From assembly GCF_000819725.1 (NCBI RefSeq), contig NZ_CDDH01000069.1, positions 62,001 to 126,000 of the forward strand: a stretch of DNA of 64,000 bases. The letters are read 5' to 3'. This stretch comes from Aeromonas australiensis (GTDB taxonomy: Bacteria > Pseudomonadota > Gammaproteobacteria > Enterobacterales > Aeromonadaceae). Positions 34,527-44,228 of the stretch are shown here, one piece after another. How positions within the stretch are numbered: the stretch's first letter is position 1; each line of letters starts with the position of its first letter. A program made the translations under genes and the position numbers. The notes beneath the pieces are model-generated. The model was not told the DNA's origin and did not search any database. It saw nothing but the letters and a program-made list of their open reading frames with translations.

Positions 34527-36440
34527 ATGACCCAAAGTGTTCATGCCGAAACCCACGGCTTTCAGACTGAAGTCAAACAACTGCTGAGCCTGATGGCTCA
34601 CAGCCTCTACTCCAACAAAGAAGTATTCCTGCGCGAGCTGATCTCCAACGCCTCCGATGCGGCGGACAAGCTGCGCTTCAAGGCGCTTTCCGATGCCTCT
34701 TTGTTCGAAAACGACGGCCAGTTGCGTGTGCGTCTGGTGGTGGACAAAGAGAAGCGTACCCTGACCATCTCCGATAACGGGATTGGTATGACCCGTGATC
34801 AGGTGATTGAGCACCTGGGTACCATCGCCAAGTCCGGCACCGCCGAATTTTTCAAAAACCTCTCCGGCGATCAGGGTAAGGATTCCCAGCTGATCGGTCA
34901 GTTCGGGGTCGGTTTCTACTCCGCCTTTATCGTGGCCGACAAGGTGACCGTGGTCTCCCGCGCCGCCGGTACTGCGCCGGAGCAAGGCGTGCAGTGGGAA
35001 TCTGAAGGGGAAGGCTCCTTCACCGTGGCTGACGTGACCAAAGCGGGTCGCGGTACCGACGTTATCCTGCACCTGCGTGCCGAAGAGGACGAGTTCCTCG
35101 ACGATTGGCGTTTGCGCTCTGTGGTGGGCAAATATTCCGATCACATCAGTGTGCCAGTCGAAATGTTCAAAGAGGGCACCCCGGATCGGGAAGAGGATGG
35201 CGAAACCATCGTCGGCACCCCGGGCGAGTGGGAGCAGGTCAACCGCGCCACGGCACTCTGGACCCGTAACCCGAAAGATATCAAAGACGAGGAGTATCAG
35301 GAGTTCTACAAGCACGTCGCTCACGACTTTGAAGATCCGCTGCTGTGGGGTCACAACCGGGTGGAAGGGGCGCAGGAGTACACCAGTCTGCTCTACGTAC
35401 CGGCCCGCGCACCGTTTGACCTCTACAACCGCGAGCAGAAGCACGGTCTGAAGCTCTACGTGCAGCGCGTCTTTATCATGGATGACGCCGAGCAGTTTAT
35501 GCCGACCTACCTGCGCTTCGTCAAAGGGGTGCTGGACTCCAACGATCTGCCGCTCAACGTCAGCCGTGAAATCCTGCAGGACAACAAGGTGACCGCCTCC
35601 CTGCGCAAGGCTTGCTCCAAGCGCGTCCTGACCATGCTCTCCAAGCTGGCGAAAGACGATGCCGAGAAGTACGCCAAGTTCTGGAAAGAGTTCGGTAACG
35701 TGCTCAAAGAGGGCCCGGCCGAGGATTACGCCAACCGCGAAGAGATCGCGAAGCTCCTGCGCTTTGCCAGTACCGCGGGCGAGGGCGAAGCCCAGACTGT
35801 CTCTCTTGAGGATTACGTTGGCCGCATGAAGGAAGGCCAGCAGAAGATCTACTACATCACTGCTGACTCCTATGCCGCTGCCAAGAACAGCCCGCACCTC
35901 GAGATCTTCCGCAAGAAGGGTGTCGAAGTGCTGCTGATGTGGGAGCGTGTCGATGAGTGGCTGATGAGCCACCTGACCGAGTTCGATGGCAAGCAACTTA
36001 TCTCCGTCACCCGTGGCGAGCTGGATCTCGGCGATCTGGAAGACGAAGCCTCCAAGCAGGCCCAGGAAGAGGCTGAGAAGGCCAATGCCGGTCTGGTGGA
36101 GCGGGTCAAGAAGAGCCTGGGCGATGCAGTGAAAGAGGTGCGTGTCACTCACCGTCTGACCGACTCCCCCTCTTGCATCGTCACCGACGCCTACGGTATG
36201 AGCACCCAGATGATCAAGCTGATGCGCGCCGCCGGCCAGCCGGTGCCGGAGCAGAAGTACATTCTGGAGCTCAACCCTGACCATGCGCTGGTGAAGAAGC
36301 TCGATACCATCGAAGACGAGGCGCTGTTCGGTGAGTGGGTCACCCTGCTGCACGAACAGGCCCAGCTGGCCGAGCAGGGCGGGCTGAATGATCCGGCGAG
36401 CTTCGTCTCCCGCATCAACCGTCTGCTGCTGCAAGCCTAA
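34527..36440 (+). CDS. htpG: Chaperone HtpG (Hsp90)
   Basis: HtpG is the bacterial Hsp90, an ATP-driven dimeric chaperone. From the ATG at 34527 the protein is 637 aa. It has the GHKL ATP-binding marks [32 protein letters not shown] and [11 protein letters not shown], a middle domain with [12 protein letters not shown] and [10 protein letters not shown], and a C-terminal dimer domain. The frame stays open to 34464, but those codons lie within the promoter. Confidence 0.98.
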   Translation: MTQSVHAETHGFQTEVKQLLSLMAHSLYSNKEVFLRELISNASDAADKLRFKALSDASLFENDGQLRVRLVVDKEKRTLTISDNGIGMTRDQVIEHLGTIAKSGTAEFFKNLSGDQGKDSQLIGQFGVGFYSAFIVADKVTVVSRAAGTAPEQGVQWESEGEGSFTVADVTKAGRGTDVILHLRAEEDEFLDDWRLRSVVGKYSDHISVPVEMFKEGTPDREEDGETIVGTPGEWEQVNRATALWTRNPKDIKDEEYQEFYKHVAHDFEDPLLWGHNRVEGAQEYTSLLYVPARAPFDLYNREQKHGLKLYVQRVFIMDDAEQFMPTYLRFVKGVLDSNDLPLNVSREILQDNKVTASLRKACSKRVLTMLSKLAKDDAEKYAKFWKEFGNVLKEGPAEDYANREEIAKLLRFASTAGEGEAQTVSLEDYVGRMKEGQQKIYYITADSYAAAKNSPHLEIFRKKGVEVLLMWERVDEWLMSHLTEFDGKQLISVTRGELDLGDLEDEASKQAQEEAEKANAGLVERVKKSLGDAVKEVRVTHRLTDSPSCIVTDAYGMSTQMIKLMRAAGQPVPEQKYILELNPDHALVKKLDTIEDEALFGEWVTLLHEQAQLAEQGGLNDPASFVSRINRLLLQA

Positions 36441-36460
36441 GCCGCGACGCCGCTAACAGA

Positions 36461-36488
36461 AAGCCCACTGCATGCAGTGGGCTTTTTT
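36461..36488 (+). terminator. htpG terminator
   Basis: A perfect palindrome (AAGCCCACTGCA and complement) runs into TTTTTT 21 nt after the stop. Confidence 0.93.
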
Positions 36489-36544
36489 GATCCCGCCGTG
36501 TGGGCTCGGCGAAAACAGTGGCAAGGGGAGGGGCCAGCGCCTCT

Positions 36545-37330
36545 CTATTTGCGGTATTCGTTGTTGTAGTTCTGAATGAGACGGCGGGTCACCTCGTGCT
36601 GGGGATCGGCAAACACCCTGAGGGTCTTGCCGCGCTCCACTACTCGCCCCTCGTGCATCACCAGCACCTCGTCACTGATATGGCTGACGATGCCCAAGTC
36701 GTTGGCCACCAGCACATAGCTCAGCCCCATGGTCTCCTGCATCTCCAGCAGCAGGTTGATGATCTGGGAGCGCACCGAGATATCCAGAGTGGAGAGCGCC
36801 TCATCGGCCACCACTATCTTGGGGTTGAGGATCAGTGCCCGTGCCAGCGCTACCCGCTGCTGCTGGCCAGCGGAGAGCATCTGTGGGTAGAAGAGGGCGT
36901 GTTCCGGTAGCATCCCCACCATGCGCAGGGTCTGCACCACCTTCTCGCTACGTTCTTCTTCGCTCATTTCGGTGTTGAGGCGTAGCGGTGTCTCCAGGAT
37001 CTGGCCAACCCGGATCTTGCGGTTAAGCGAGGTGTTGGGATCCTGAAAAATCATCCGCAGCAGCTTGCAGCGGGTCTGATAATCGCCGTGCACCATCAGC
37101 TGGCCGTCAATGGCGATATCGCCGCCGGTGGGTTCGATCATGCCAGCCAGAATACGGGCGAGGGTGCTCTTGCCGGATCCCGCTTCGCCGACGATGGCCA
37201 GGGTCTGGCCAACCTCAAGGTCAAACGAGAGGGGCTTGATCGCCTCCACCGCCTGGCGGCGGAACAGACCGGTGCGGTTCTGGTAGGTTTTGCTAAGGCC
37301 TCTGACCTGCAACAGGGACGGCTCGATCAC
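36545..37330 (-). CDS. sapF: Peptide ABC transporter ATPase SapF
   Basis: SapF is one of two ATPases of the Sap transporter, linked to antimicrobial peptide resistance, putrescine export in E. coli and potassium uptake. The 261-aa protein has Walker A GEAGSGKST, a variant signature MLSAGQQQRVALARAL and Walker B KIVVADEALSTLD, where Ala replaces the usual Pro after the Glu; this fits Sap/Opp-type ATPases. It is the last gene of the sap operon, 34 bp after sapD. Confidence 0.93.
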   Translation of the reverse strand: MIEPSLLQVRGLSKTYQNRTGLFRRQAVEAIKPLSFDLEVGQTLAIVGEAGSGKSTLARILAGMIEPTGGDIAIDGQLMVHGDYQTRCKLLRMIFQDPNTSLNRKIRVGQILETPLRLNTEMSEEERSEKVVQTLRMVGMLPEHALFYPQMLSAGQQQRVALARALILNPKIVVADEALSTLDISVRSQIINLLLEMQETMGLSYVLVANDLGIVSHISDEVLVMHEGRVVERGKTLRVFADPQHEVTRRLIQNYNNEYRK

Positions 37331-37364
37331 AAGCGGGGCTCCTTTATGGGGGCATTAACGGTCA

Positions 37365-38363
37365 TCATTTTTTCGGCTCTTCCATGTTCAGCGGGAAGTG
37401 ACAGCTAAACTGGTGGCCTTTCACCTTGTTCATCAGCGGGGTCTGTACACACTGCTTCTGGGCGTAGGGGCAGCGCGGCCCCAGCCGACAGCCGATGGGC
37501 AGGTGTTGCAGTGGCGGGATGACGCCAGGCAGGGTTTCCAGCCGCGACTTGTGGCGCACCAGCTTGTCAAAGTCGGGGATCGATTTGAGCAGCGCATCGG
37601 TATAGGGGTGATGCGGGCTCTCGAGGATCTGCTCGCGGGTACCCACTTCCACCATCTGGCCGCAGTACATCACATTGATGGTGTCGGTCAGGTTGGCGAT
37701 GGCGGCGATGTCGTTGCTGATGATCAGGATGGTGGTATTGCCCAGCTTGTTCATCTTGTCCAGCAGTCGCAGGATCTGGGAGTGGGTGGTGGACTCCATG
37801 GCGCTGGTGGGCTCATCAGCCACCAGCAGGCGAGGCTGGTTTGCAATCGCCATGGCGATCATCACCTTCTGGCACATGCCATCCGACAGCTCGTGGGGAT
37901 AGGCACGCATCACCTTGCGGTGATCCTTGACCCCAACCCGGTGCAGCAGGGCGATAGCCCTCTTCTTGCGCCATTGGAAGCGCTGCCAGAGCTGCCCCTC
38001 GAACGAATCGGTCGGGATCGCCTCTTCCAGCTGGGTACCGATCTCCTCGGAGGGGTCGAGACAGCTGATGGGGTCCTGGAAGATCATGGCGATCTCGCGC
38101 CCCATGATGCGGCGCCGCTCGCGGGGCGCCATGGTCAGCAGATCCATATCGTTGAAGCGGAATCGGTCGGCTCGTACCGTCCAGTTATCCTTCTCGATGC
38201 CAACGATCACTTTGGCGATCAGGCTTTTGCCGGAGCCCGACTCACCCACCAGACCACGGATCTCTCCCTCCGCAAGGGTCAGGCTCACCTTGTCCACCGC
38301 CTTGACCTTGCCCTGCGGCGTATCTATCTCGATGGTGAGATTACGAATATCTAGCAATGGCAT
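37365..38363 (-). CDS. sapD: Peptide ABC transporter ATPase SapD
   Basis: The 332-aa ATPase (330 in E. coli) has Walker A GESGSGKS, a degenerate signature ([18 protein letters not shown]) and Walker [14 protein letters not shown]. The C-terminal oligopeptide/dipeptide-transporter extension carries four cysteines ([15 protein letters not shown]...C) typical of this group. E. coli SapD also gives ATP sensitivity to Trk potassium uptake. Its ATG overlaps the stop of a 39-codon ORF that links it to sapC. Confidence 0.94.
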   Translation of the reverse strand: MPLLDIRNLTIEIDTPQGKVKAVDKVSLTLAEGEIRGLVGESGSGKSLIAKVIVGIEKDNWTVRADRFRFNDMDLLTMAPRERRRIMGREIAMIFQDPISCLDPSEEIGTQLEEAIPTDSFEGQLWQRFQWRKKRAIALLHRVGVKDHRKVMRAYPHELSDGMCQKVMIAMAIANQPRLLVADEPTSAMESTTHSQILRLLDKMNKLGNTTILIISNDIAAIANLTDTINVMYCGQMVEVGTREQILESPHHPYTDALLKSIPDFDKLVRHKSRLETLPGVIPPLQHLPIGCRLGPRCPYAQKQCVQTPLMNKVKGHQFSCHFPLNMEEPKK

Positions 38364-38482
38364 CAGTTCATCCCCGCGGCAAGGGTCTCTTCACCCACCA
38401 GCGAATAGCCGATGGGTATGCAACATAATGGTGTACCTGCGCCGATGGCGACCATGCGAATATCTAACAGGGTTATCAGCAT
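38363..38482 (-). CDS. 39-codon bridge ORF between sapC and sapD
   Basis: The frame starts in the sapC stop (TGATG at 38480-38484) and ends in the sapD start (TGATG at 38361-38365). It encodes a 39-residue peptide beginning [10 protein letters not shown], which resembles the SapD start MPLLDIRN, with TAGATATTCG shared at the DNA level. It looks like an old duplication of the sapD 5' end that kept translational coupling. E. coli sapC and sapD lack it as far as I know. Confidence 0.5.
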   Translation of the reverse strand: MLITLLDIRMVAIGAGTPLCCIPIGYSLVGEETLAAGMN

Positions 38483-39375
38483 CAGTCATTCCCCTCTTTG
38501 AGCGCTTCGCGAATGCCTTCACCGACGATATTGGTCACCAGCACGCTAAACAGGATGGCGATGCCGGGCAGGGTGACGGTCCAGGGGGCGAGATAGATAA
38601 GGTCGCTGGAGTCGGCCAGCATGGTGCCCCACTCCGGGGACGGGGATTGGGCGCCGAGGCCAAGAAAGCCCACCGCCGAGATATCGAGAATAGCGGCAGA
38701 CAAGGTACGGGTGGTTTGCGCTACCAGGGTTTCAACAATATTGGGCAAGATAGCCAGCCGCATGATCCGAAAGGGGGGCGAGCCATCAAGACGGCTGGCG
38801 ATGATGTACTCCTTCTGCATCTCGGTATGGACCGCGTTGTAGGTGGCCCGGATAAAGGGGGGGATCAACGCCAGGGTGATGGCGATCAGGGTGTTGAACA
38901 GACCCGGCCCCAGGATGGCCACCATGATGATGGCCAGCAGCAGGGACGGAATGGAGAGCAGGGTATCGAGCAGGTGGTGCAGCACACTCGATTTGAGCCC
39001 CTTGCTCATGCCGCCGAGGATACCGATAGCGGAGCCCACCACCATGGCGATCACCACCACCACCAGGGCGTACCCAAAGGTGAGACGCGCCCCTACCACC
39101 AGTCGGGAGAGCATATCGCGCCCCAGATCATCGGTGCCGAGGAAGTAGTCGATATTGCCGGTCGCTGCCCAGGAGGGAGCCAGTAGCAAATGCTCGGCAT
39201 GTTGCTCGTCGATGCCGTAGGGAACGACCAGCGGCCCGACCAGAGTGATGATCAGCAGCAACAAAAAACACCAGAGCCCCGCCATCGCCAGCGGATTGCG
39301 GTTGTAGGAGGCCCACGTCTGCTCAAGGGGCGAGAGGATCTTGAGCTCGGGATAGATGTTCGATTTATCTTGCAT
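38482..39375 (-). CDS. sapC: Peptide ABC transporter permease SapC
   Basis: The 297-aa permease (296 in E. coli) has five to six membrane helices and the binding-protein-dependent permease loop EYIIASRLDGSPPFRIMRLAILPN, where the EAA-like helix meets the ATPase. The N-terminal segment and FLGTDDLGRDMLSRLVVGARLT are typical of DppC/OppC-type subunits. It pairs with SapB. Confidence 0.95.
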   Translation of the reverse strand: MQDKSNIYPELKILSPLEQTWASYNRNPLAMAGLWCFLLLLIITLVGPLVVPYGIDEQHAEHLLLAPSWAATGNIDYFLGTDDLGRDMLSRLVVGARLTFGYALVVVVIAMVVGSAIGILGGMSKGLKSSVLHHLLDTLLSIPSLLLAIIMVAILGPGLFNTLIAITLALIPPFIRATYNAVHTEMQKEYIIASRLDGSPPFRIMRLAILPNIVETLVAQTTRTLSAAILDISAVGFLGLGAQSPSPEWGTMLADSSDLIYLAPWTVTLPGIAILFSVLVTNIVGEGIREALKEGND

Positions 39376-39410
39376 AGGATACCTGGCTCCTGGTCACGCC
39401 ATGAGCGCGT

Positions 39411-40370
39411 TCAATCTTGTTTGGCATACAACTCTTTGCGCCGTGCCGGATAGATAAGGGTGGTGAGCAACTCGGTGCTGACGCTGGTCAGGATAACGAA
39501 ACTGGCCACCACCAGAGTGGCGCCACGAATGGCGGCGTAATCCTGCAAGGCAATGCTGTTGATGAGCCAGCGGCCGATCCCGTGCCACTCGAACACCACT
39601 TCGGTGATCATGGCACAGGTGAGCACACTGCCCAGTTGCAGACCCAGCAGCGGCAGTACCGGTGGCAGGGCATTTTTCAGACCATGGCGCCAGACGATCT
39701 GGCCCTTGGAGAGGCCACGGCTCGCCGCCGCCTTGATGTAGTTTTGCTTCATGACATCGATCAGCGAGCTACGCACATGACGGAGCACCTCGGTGGTGGG
39801 CACCACCGCCAGCACCAATGACGGGAGAATAAGATGGCGCAGGGCATCGTGCAGGGCCGCCTCTCGCCAAGGTTCATTACTGAGCAATACATCGATGAGA
39901 GCAATGCCGGTGACGGGAGGCACATCATAGAGCAGGCTGATCTGACCCGATGCTGGTAGCCAACTGAGGTCCAGCGAAAACAGCATCACTACCAGCAGGG
40001 CCAGCCAGAACACAGGTACCGAATAGCCGATCAGTCCGGCACTCATAATGGCCAGGTCGAGTGGTTTGCCTTGAGAGAGAGCCGCCAGGGTACCGAGCGG
40101 AATGCCTACCAGCAGGGAGATGGTAAAGGCTGCCAGACAGAGGATCAGGGTGGCAGGGAAGTAGTGGCGGATCTCGTCCAGCACCGGTAGCCCGGAGACG
40201 CTGGAGAGCCCCAGATCGCCATCCAGAATACGGCGCAGGAAATCGGGATAGCCACTCCAGAAGCTGGCATGCTGGCCGATAAGTCGCACGTCCAGCAGAT
40301 AGGCGACGAAGGTGAGCGCCAGCAGGGTAATGAGCAGCAGGTTGATGCGGCGCAAGGTGTATAAAAGCAT
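39411..40370 (-). CDS. sapB: Peptide ABC transporter permease SapB
   Basis: The 319-aa permease (321 in E. coli) shows the DppB/OppB plan: an N-terminal helix (LRRINLLLITLLALTFVAYLL), a periplasmic part, then five helices with the coupling loop YIKAAASRGLSKGQIVWRHGLKNALPP. The start lies 2 bp after the sapA stop, so the two are coupled. Confidence 0.95.
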   Translation of the reverse strand: MLLYTLRRINLLLITLLALTFVAYLLDVRLIGQHASFWSGYPDFLRRILDGDLGLSSVSGLPVLDEIRHYFPATLILCLAAFTISLLVGIPLGTLAALSQGKPLDLAIMSAGLIGYSVPVFWLALLVVMLFSLDLSWLPASGQISLLYDVPPVTGIALIDVLLSNEPWREAALHDALRHLILPSLVLAVVPTTEVLRHVRSSLIDVMKQNYIKAAASRGLSKGQIVWRHGLKNALPPVLPLLGLQLGSVLTCAMITEVVFEWHGIGRWLINSIALQDYAAIRGATLVVASFVILTSVSTELLTTLIYPARRKELYAKQD

Positions 40371-40372
40371 GC

Positions 40373-41974
40373 TTACTCCCTGTGAGCCTGGTTGAAGGAG
40401 GTGCCGCCAAAGGGCATCAGCGTCAGCCCCTCGATATCGCTGCGGCTGACCTGGGTACGCAAGGCGTGTGCCAGCGGGATCAGCGGCAGCTGTTCGTTGA
40501 GCAGGGTCTGGGCGTAATAGTAGTTACGCAGCCGGAACGCCAGCTGGGGGGTTGTGACCGCATCATCCAGCAGCTGATCGAAGGCCGGGCTGCACCAGCG
40601 GCTGTAGTTGTTACCCCGCTCCACTGCCGAGCAGCTCAGCAGCTGGCGAAAGAAGTTGTCCGGGTCTGCGTTGTCAGCAATCCAGCCCGACAGCAGGCTG
40701 TCGTACTGTCCTCTGGCGAGCCGTCCTTCGATCACTGGCCAGGCTTGCTGTACGATCTTGAGCTTGATCCCTACCTTGGCCAGATCGCTGCGGATCAGCT
40801 GGGCTGTCTTGAACGCATCCGGGTTGTAGGGACGGGCGTCCGGTTGGACCAGCACCTGCATCTCGAACCCTTTCTCCAGTCCCGCCTCCTTGAGCAGTTG
40901 GCGCGCCCGTTTCAGGTCGGGCTTACGAGCAGACAGACTGGGATTGTAGCCCCATGAGAGTGGGGGGAGCAGGCTGTTTGCGGGCAGACCGGTATCGAAA
41001 TAGACCGCTTGTAGCAGGTTGTCGATATTAATGGCGCTGGCAATGGCCTGACGCACCTTGACGTTGTTGAAGGGGGGGGTACGGGTATTAAGTGCCAGAT
41101 ACGCCACATTCATCCCTGACTGAACCGAGAGGTTCAAGTTGGGGTGTTGCTTGATCACCGAGAGTTGGCTGGCCACGGGCGTACTCATCACATCGCATTC
41201 GCCAGTCAGCAGTTTGGCTAGTCGTTTGGCGGATTTGGGGGTGATGTCATAGACCAGTTGTTCAATCTTGGCATCGCCGCCCCAGTAGCCGGGATGACGC
41301 AGATAGCGGATGAACTCGTTGTGGCGATACTCCTTGAAGCTGAACGGGCCGGTGCCGATGGGGCGGCTATCCAGCAGGGACGGCGTGCCAGCCTGCAGCA
41401 TCTGATCGGCATATTCGGCGGAGAGGATCACCGCATAGTCGCTGGCCAGGGTGGCGAGGAAGGAGGCGTTCGGCTGGTTCAACTCAAAGACGACAGTTTG
41501 TGGCCCTTTCTTATAGACCTTCTTGATCAGCTGATCCTGCCCCAGGCTGTAGAAATAGGGGTAATCGCCGCCGGAGACATTGTGATAGGGGTGCTGCTCA
41601 TCGAGCTGGCGGGCATAGGTAAAGACCACGTCATCGGCATTGAAGGTACGGCTTGGCTTGAACCAGGGGGTGTGGTGAAACGTCACGCCCTTGCGCAGGG
41701 TCAGGGTATAAGTGAGGCCATCTTCGCTGATGTGCCAGTGGGTGGCGAGCGCCGGCTCCAGCACCAGCGTATTGGGGTTCACCTCCAGCAGGCGGTCGTA
41801 GAGCGGACGGGCGCTGGCATCCAGCGTTACCCCTGAGTTGGAAACATGGGGGTTGAAGGAGAGCGGCGCTCCCTCAGCACAATAGATGAGTCCGGTTTTG
41901 GAGGCCTCGGATTGCTTCTGGCAGCCGGTGACCAGCACCAGCAGACCCAGTAGCAGGGGGGTGAGCATTCTCAT
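40373..41974 (-). CDS. sapA: Peptide-binding protein SapA
   Basis: SapA is the substrate-binding component of the Sap system. The 533-aa protein has a lipoprotein-type signal (LLLGLLVLVTGC, cysteine at residue 18), so here it is probably membrane-tethered rather than free in the periplasm. YCAEGAPLSFNPH, LTYTLTLRKGVTFH and FNADDVVFTYAR are typical of family 5 peptide-binding proteins. It is the first gene of sapABCDF, convergent in sense with pspF upstream on the same strand. Confidence 0.93.
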   Translation of the reverse strand: MRMLTPLLLGLLVLVTGCQKQSEASKTGLIYCAEGAPLSFNPHVSNSGVTLDASARPLYDRLLEVNPNTLVLEPALATHWHISEDGLTYTLTLRKGVTFHHTPWFKPSRTFNADDVVFTYARQLDEQHPYHNVSGGDYPYFYSLGQDQLIKKVYKKGPQTVVFELNQPNASFLATLASDYAVILSAEYADQMLQAGTPSLLDSRPIGTGPFSFKEYRHNEFIRYLRHPGYWGGDAKIEQLVYDITPKSAKRLAKLLTGECDVMSTPVASQLSVIKQHPNLNLSVQSGMNVAYLALNTRTPPFNNVKVRQAIASAINIDNLLQAVYFDTGLPANSLLPPLSWGYNPSLSARKPDLKRARQLLKEAGLEKGFEMQVLVQPDARPYNPDAFKTAQLIRSDLAKVGIKLKIVQQAWPVIEGRLARGQYDSLLSGWIADNADPDNFFRQLLSCSAVERGNNYSRWCSPAFDQLLDDAVTTPQLAFRLRNYYYAQTLLNEQLPLIPLAHALRTQVSRSDIEGLTLMPFGGTSFNQAHRE

Positions 41975-42076
41975 TGTTGAACCATGTTTTTATAGGATTT
42001 TGGTACGCATCTTTTGATACAAATGTGCCAGCGCGAAGGCTGGCATGTTGCAGGTATCGGCATTAACCGTGCTTTT

Positions 42077-43105
42077 TCACTCTTGTTCTGCATCATTATC
42101 GCCATCTTGCAGCTGATATTTGCGTAGCATGCCACGGAACTGGTGATAGCTTAAGGCCAGCTGTTGAGCGGCTTTGCGCTGATTATACTGGGATTGCAGC
42201 ATCGCTTGCTTGAGTAAATTAATCTCATACTCCGCCACCGCCTGCTTGAGATCGCGCGGCAGGGCAAGGGGGGATGCAGATTGTACCTCGCTTCGGGTCT
42301 CTTGCGCAGGCTGTGTGAGCTGTGGTCGCCAGGGTGAATCAAACGGGTTGAGCACCAGGGTCGAGAGCGGCAGCTGGGGATTGCCCTGACGATAGATGCT
42401 ACGCTCCACCACGTTCTTCAGCTCCCGCACATTGCCCGGCCAGTGGTAATCCAGCAGTAGCTGGGTCGCCTTGCGCGAGAACCCGGCAAACAGCGGATAG
42501 CCCAGCTCCCGGGTCATGCTGTGGGCGAAGTGCTCTGCCAGCATCAGGATATCCTCCCGCCGCTCCCGCAAGGGGGGGAGGGTGATCACATCAAACGCGA
42601 GCCGATCGAGCAGATCGTGGCGAAACTGCCCCTTGTCGGCCAGCGCCGGCAGATCCTCGTTGGTGGCGCAGACCAGCCGCACATCCACCTTGAGGGGCTG
42701 GGCCCCACCCACCCGCTCGAACTCGCCATACTCAATCACCCGCAGCAGCTTCTCCTGCACCCGGGCGCTGGTGGTGGCCAGTTCGTCGAGGAACAGGGTG
42801 CCGCCATCGGCCCGCTCGAAGCGGCCTTGGTGGCGCTTGGCCGCACCGGTAAACGCTCCCGCCTCGTGACCGAACAGCTCGGTCTCCAGCAGGCTCTCGC
42901 TCAGGGTGGCGCAGTTGATGGTGACAAAGCTTTGATCCCAGCGCGCCGAGAGATAATGTAGGCGGTGGGCGATCAGCTCCTTGCCCGTCCCCCGCTCACC
43001 GATGATCAGCACGGGTTTGCGCAGCGGGGCGAGCCGTGAGGTCTGCTCAATGATCTCGAGAAATGCGTTGGATTCCCCCAGCAGGCTTTCCGTGGCCGTG
43101 GTCAT
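42077..43105 (-). CDS. pspF: Sigma-54 activator PspF
   Basis: PspF activates the phage-shock operon with sigma-54 and is held inactive by PspA. The 342-aa protein has no N-terminal receiver domain. It begins directly with the AAA+ domain: Walker A GERGTGKE, the sigma-54 loop GAFTGA, Walker B GGTLFLDE and the arginine-finger region. A C-terminal Fis-type helix-turn-helix (NQRKAAQQLALSYHQFRGML) follows. It is divergent from pspA as in E. coli. Confidence 0.97.
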   Translation of the reverse strand: MTTATESLLGESNAFLEIIEQTSRLAPLRKPVLIIGERGTGKELIAHRLHYLSARWDQSFVTINCATLSESLLETELFGHEAGAFTGAAKRHQGRFERADGGTLFLDELATTSARVQEKLLRVIEYGEFERVGGAQPLKVDVRLVCATNEDLPALADKGQFRHDLLDRLAFDVITLPPLRERREDILMLAEHFAHSMTRELGYPLFAGFSRKATQLLLDYHWPGNVRELKNVVERSIYRQGNPQLPLSTLVLNPFDSPWRPQLTQPAQETRSEVQSASPLALPRDLKQAVAEYEINLLKQAMLQSQYNQRKAAQQLALSYHQFRGMLRKYQLQDGDNDAEQE

Positions 43106-43150
43106 AGTGATCCCTGTCAGTTGTAAAAGCTGGTCAATCTTACCAAAAGT

Positions 43151-43170
43151 TGGTGATTTTAATCATCACT
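43151..43170. promoter_or_regulatory. Possible PspF upstream activating site
   Basis: TGGTGATTTTAATCATCACT contains an imperfect palindrome (GTGAT with ATCAC) about 70-90 bp upstream of the -24/-12 promoter, where PspF would bind. I judge by position and symmetry only. Confidence 0.35.
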
Positions 43171-43239
43171 TGCGCGAGGCATCTTGCAATCCGGCTATTC
43201 TGCCCCATATAAATCAACAAGTTAAATTTTGTTCCAGAT

Positions 43240-43255
43240 TGGCACACAAGTTGCC
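43240..43255 (+). promoter_or_regulatory. Sigma-54 promoter of pspABC
   Basis: TGGCAC-N5-TTGCC is a near-perfect -24/-12 element (consensus TGGCAC-N5-TTGCW), about 47 nt upstream of the pspA start. Confidence 0.93.
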
Positions 43256-43301
43256 ATTGTCAATGGAGAAACAACGCCATGCCAATAACAGGAGTGCAAT
43301 C

Positions 43302-43988
43302 ATGAGTATTTTTTCCCGTCTGGCCGACATCATCAATTCCAACCTGACGGCCCTGCTCGACAAGGCAGAAGATCCCCAGAAGATGGTGCGCCTGATCATC
43401 CAGGAGATGGAGGACGAGCTGGTCAAGGAGCGCTCCAACCTGGCACGCTTCCTCGCCAGCCAGAAAGAGATTGGCCGTCAGGTCGCCCGTCATCAGGAGC
43501 GGGTAGATGAGTGGCAAGCCAAGGCTGAGCTGGCCCTGACCAAGGGACGTGAAGATCTGGCTCGCGCTGCGCTTATCGAGAAGAAGAAACAGACCGAGTT
43601 ATCAGAGACCCTCTACCGCGAGCAGCAAGCGGTCGACAGCGGTATCGAGAAGCTGGGTGAGGAGATCCGTCAGCTCGAAGCCAAGCTGGAAGATGCCCGC
43701 GCCCGTCAAAAGGCAATGGCCATTCGCACCGAAGCGGCCAGCAGCCGTCTCAACGTGCAAAGCCAGGTAGCCCGTGGTGACAGTCAGGCGGTGGTGAGCA
43801 AGTTTGAGCGGATGGAGCGTCGCATCGACGAAATGGAAGCACGCGCCGATCTGGGTCAGTCCGACAAGGCGCTGGCACAGCAGTTTGCCGAGCTGGAAGT
43901 AGACGATCAGATAAGCCGCGAGTTGGAAGCCATGCGCCAGAAGCTGGGTCAGGGCGACAGCAAAAGCGAAGGCAAACAGGGAGAGTAA
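43302..43988 (+). CDS. pspA: Phage shock protein A
   Basis: PspA inhibits PspF and, under envelope stress, assembles on the inner membrane to preserve the proton-motive force. From the ATG at 43302 (CAGGAG upstream) the protein is 228 aa, close to the E. coli 222. An N-terminal amphipathic helix (MSIFSRLADIINSNL) precedes a long coiled coil typical of the ESCRT-III/IM30 group. pspB follows 3 nt after the stop. Confidence 0.97.
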   Translation: MSIFSRLADIINSNLTALLDKAEDPQKMVRLIIQEMEDELVKERSNLARFLASQKEIGRQVARHQERVDEWQAKAELALTKGREDLARAALIEKKKQTELSETLYREQQAVDSGIEKLGEEIRQLEAKLEDARARQKAMAIRTEAASSRLNVQSQVARGDSQAVVSKFERMERRIDEMEARADLGQSDKALAQQFAELEVDDQISRELEAMRQKLGQGDSKSEGKQGE

Positions 43989-43991
43989 CGG

Positions 43992-44228
43992 ATGGAAGAT
44001 CTGTTGGGTGTATTGATGGTTCCCATGGTGGTCTTCATGGTGGTGGTGGCCCCCATCTGGCTGGTGCTGCACTATCGTGCCAAGGGGCGGATTGGCGCCG
44101 GTCTTGCCGATAGCGAGCGGGAACAGCTGCAAGGATTGCTGGCTCGCACCGAGAAGATGCAGGAGCGAGTTGGCGCGCTGGAATCAATTCTGGATGCGGA
44201 AGTACCCGGTTGGAGGAACAAGGTATGA
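43992..44228 (+). CDS. pspB: Phage shock protein B
   Basis: The 78-aa protein has one N-terminal membrane helix (VLMVPMVVFMVVVAPIWLVL), then a basic turn and a short coiled coil (REQLQGLLARTEKMQERV). With PspC it senses membrane stress and binds PspA. Its stop overlaps the pspC start by ATGA. Confidence 0.96.
   Translation: MEDLLGVLMVPMVVFMVVVAPIWLVLHYRAKGRIGAGLADSEREQLQGLLARTEKMQERVGALESILDAEVPGWRNKV

Noticed and set aside
34482..36434. A 650-codon open frame antisense to htpG
   Set aside because: It exactly mirrors htpG, which is unmistakable, and has no ribosome site or recognisable domain. High-GC codon bias opens such frames.
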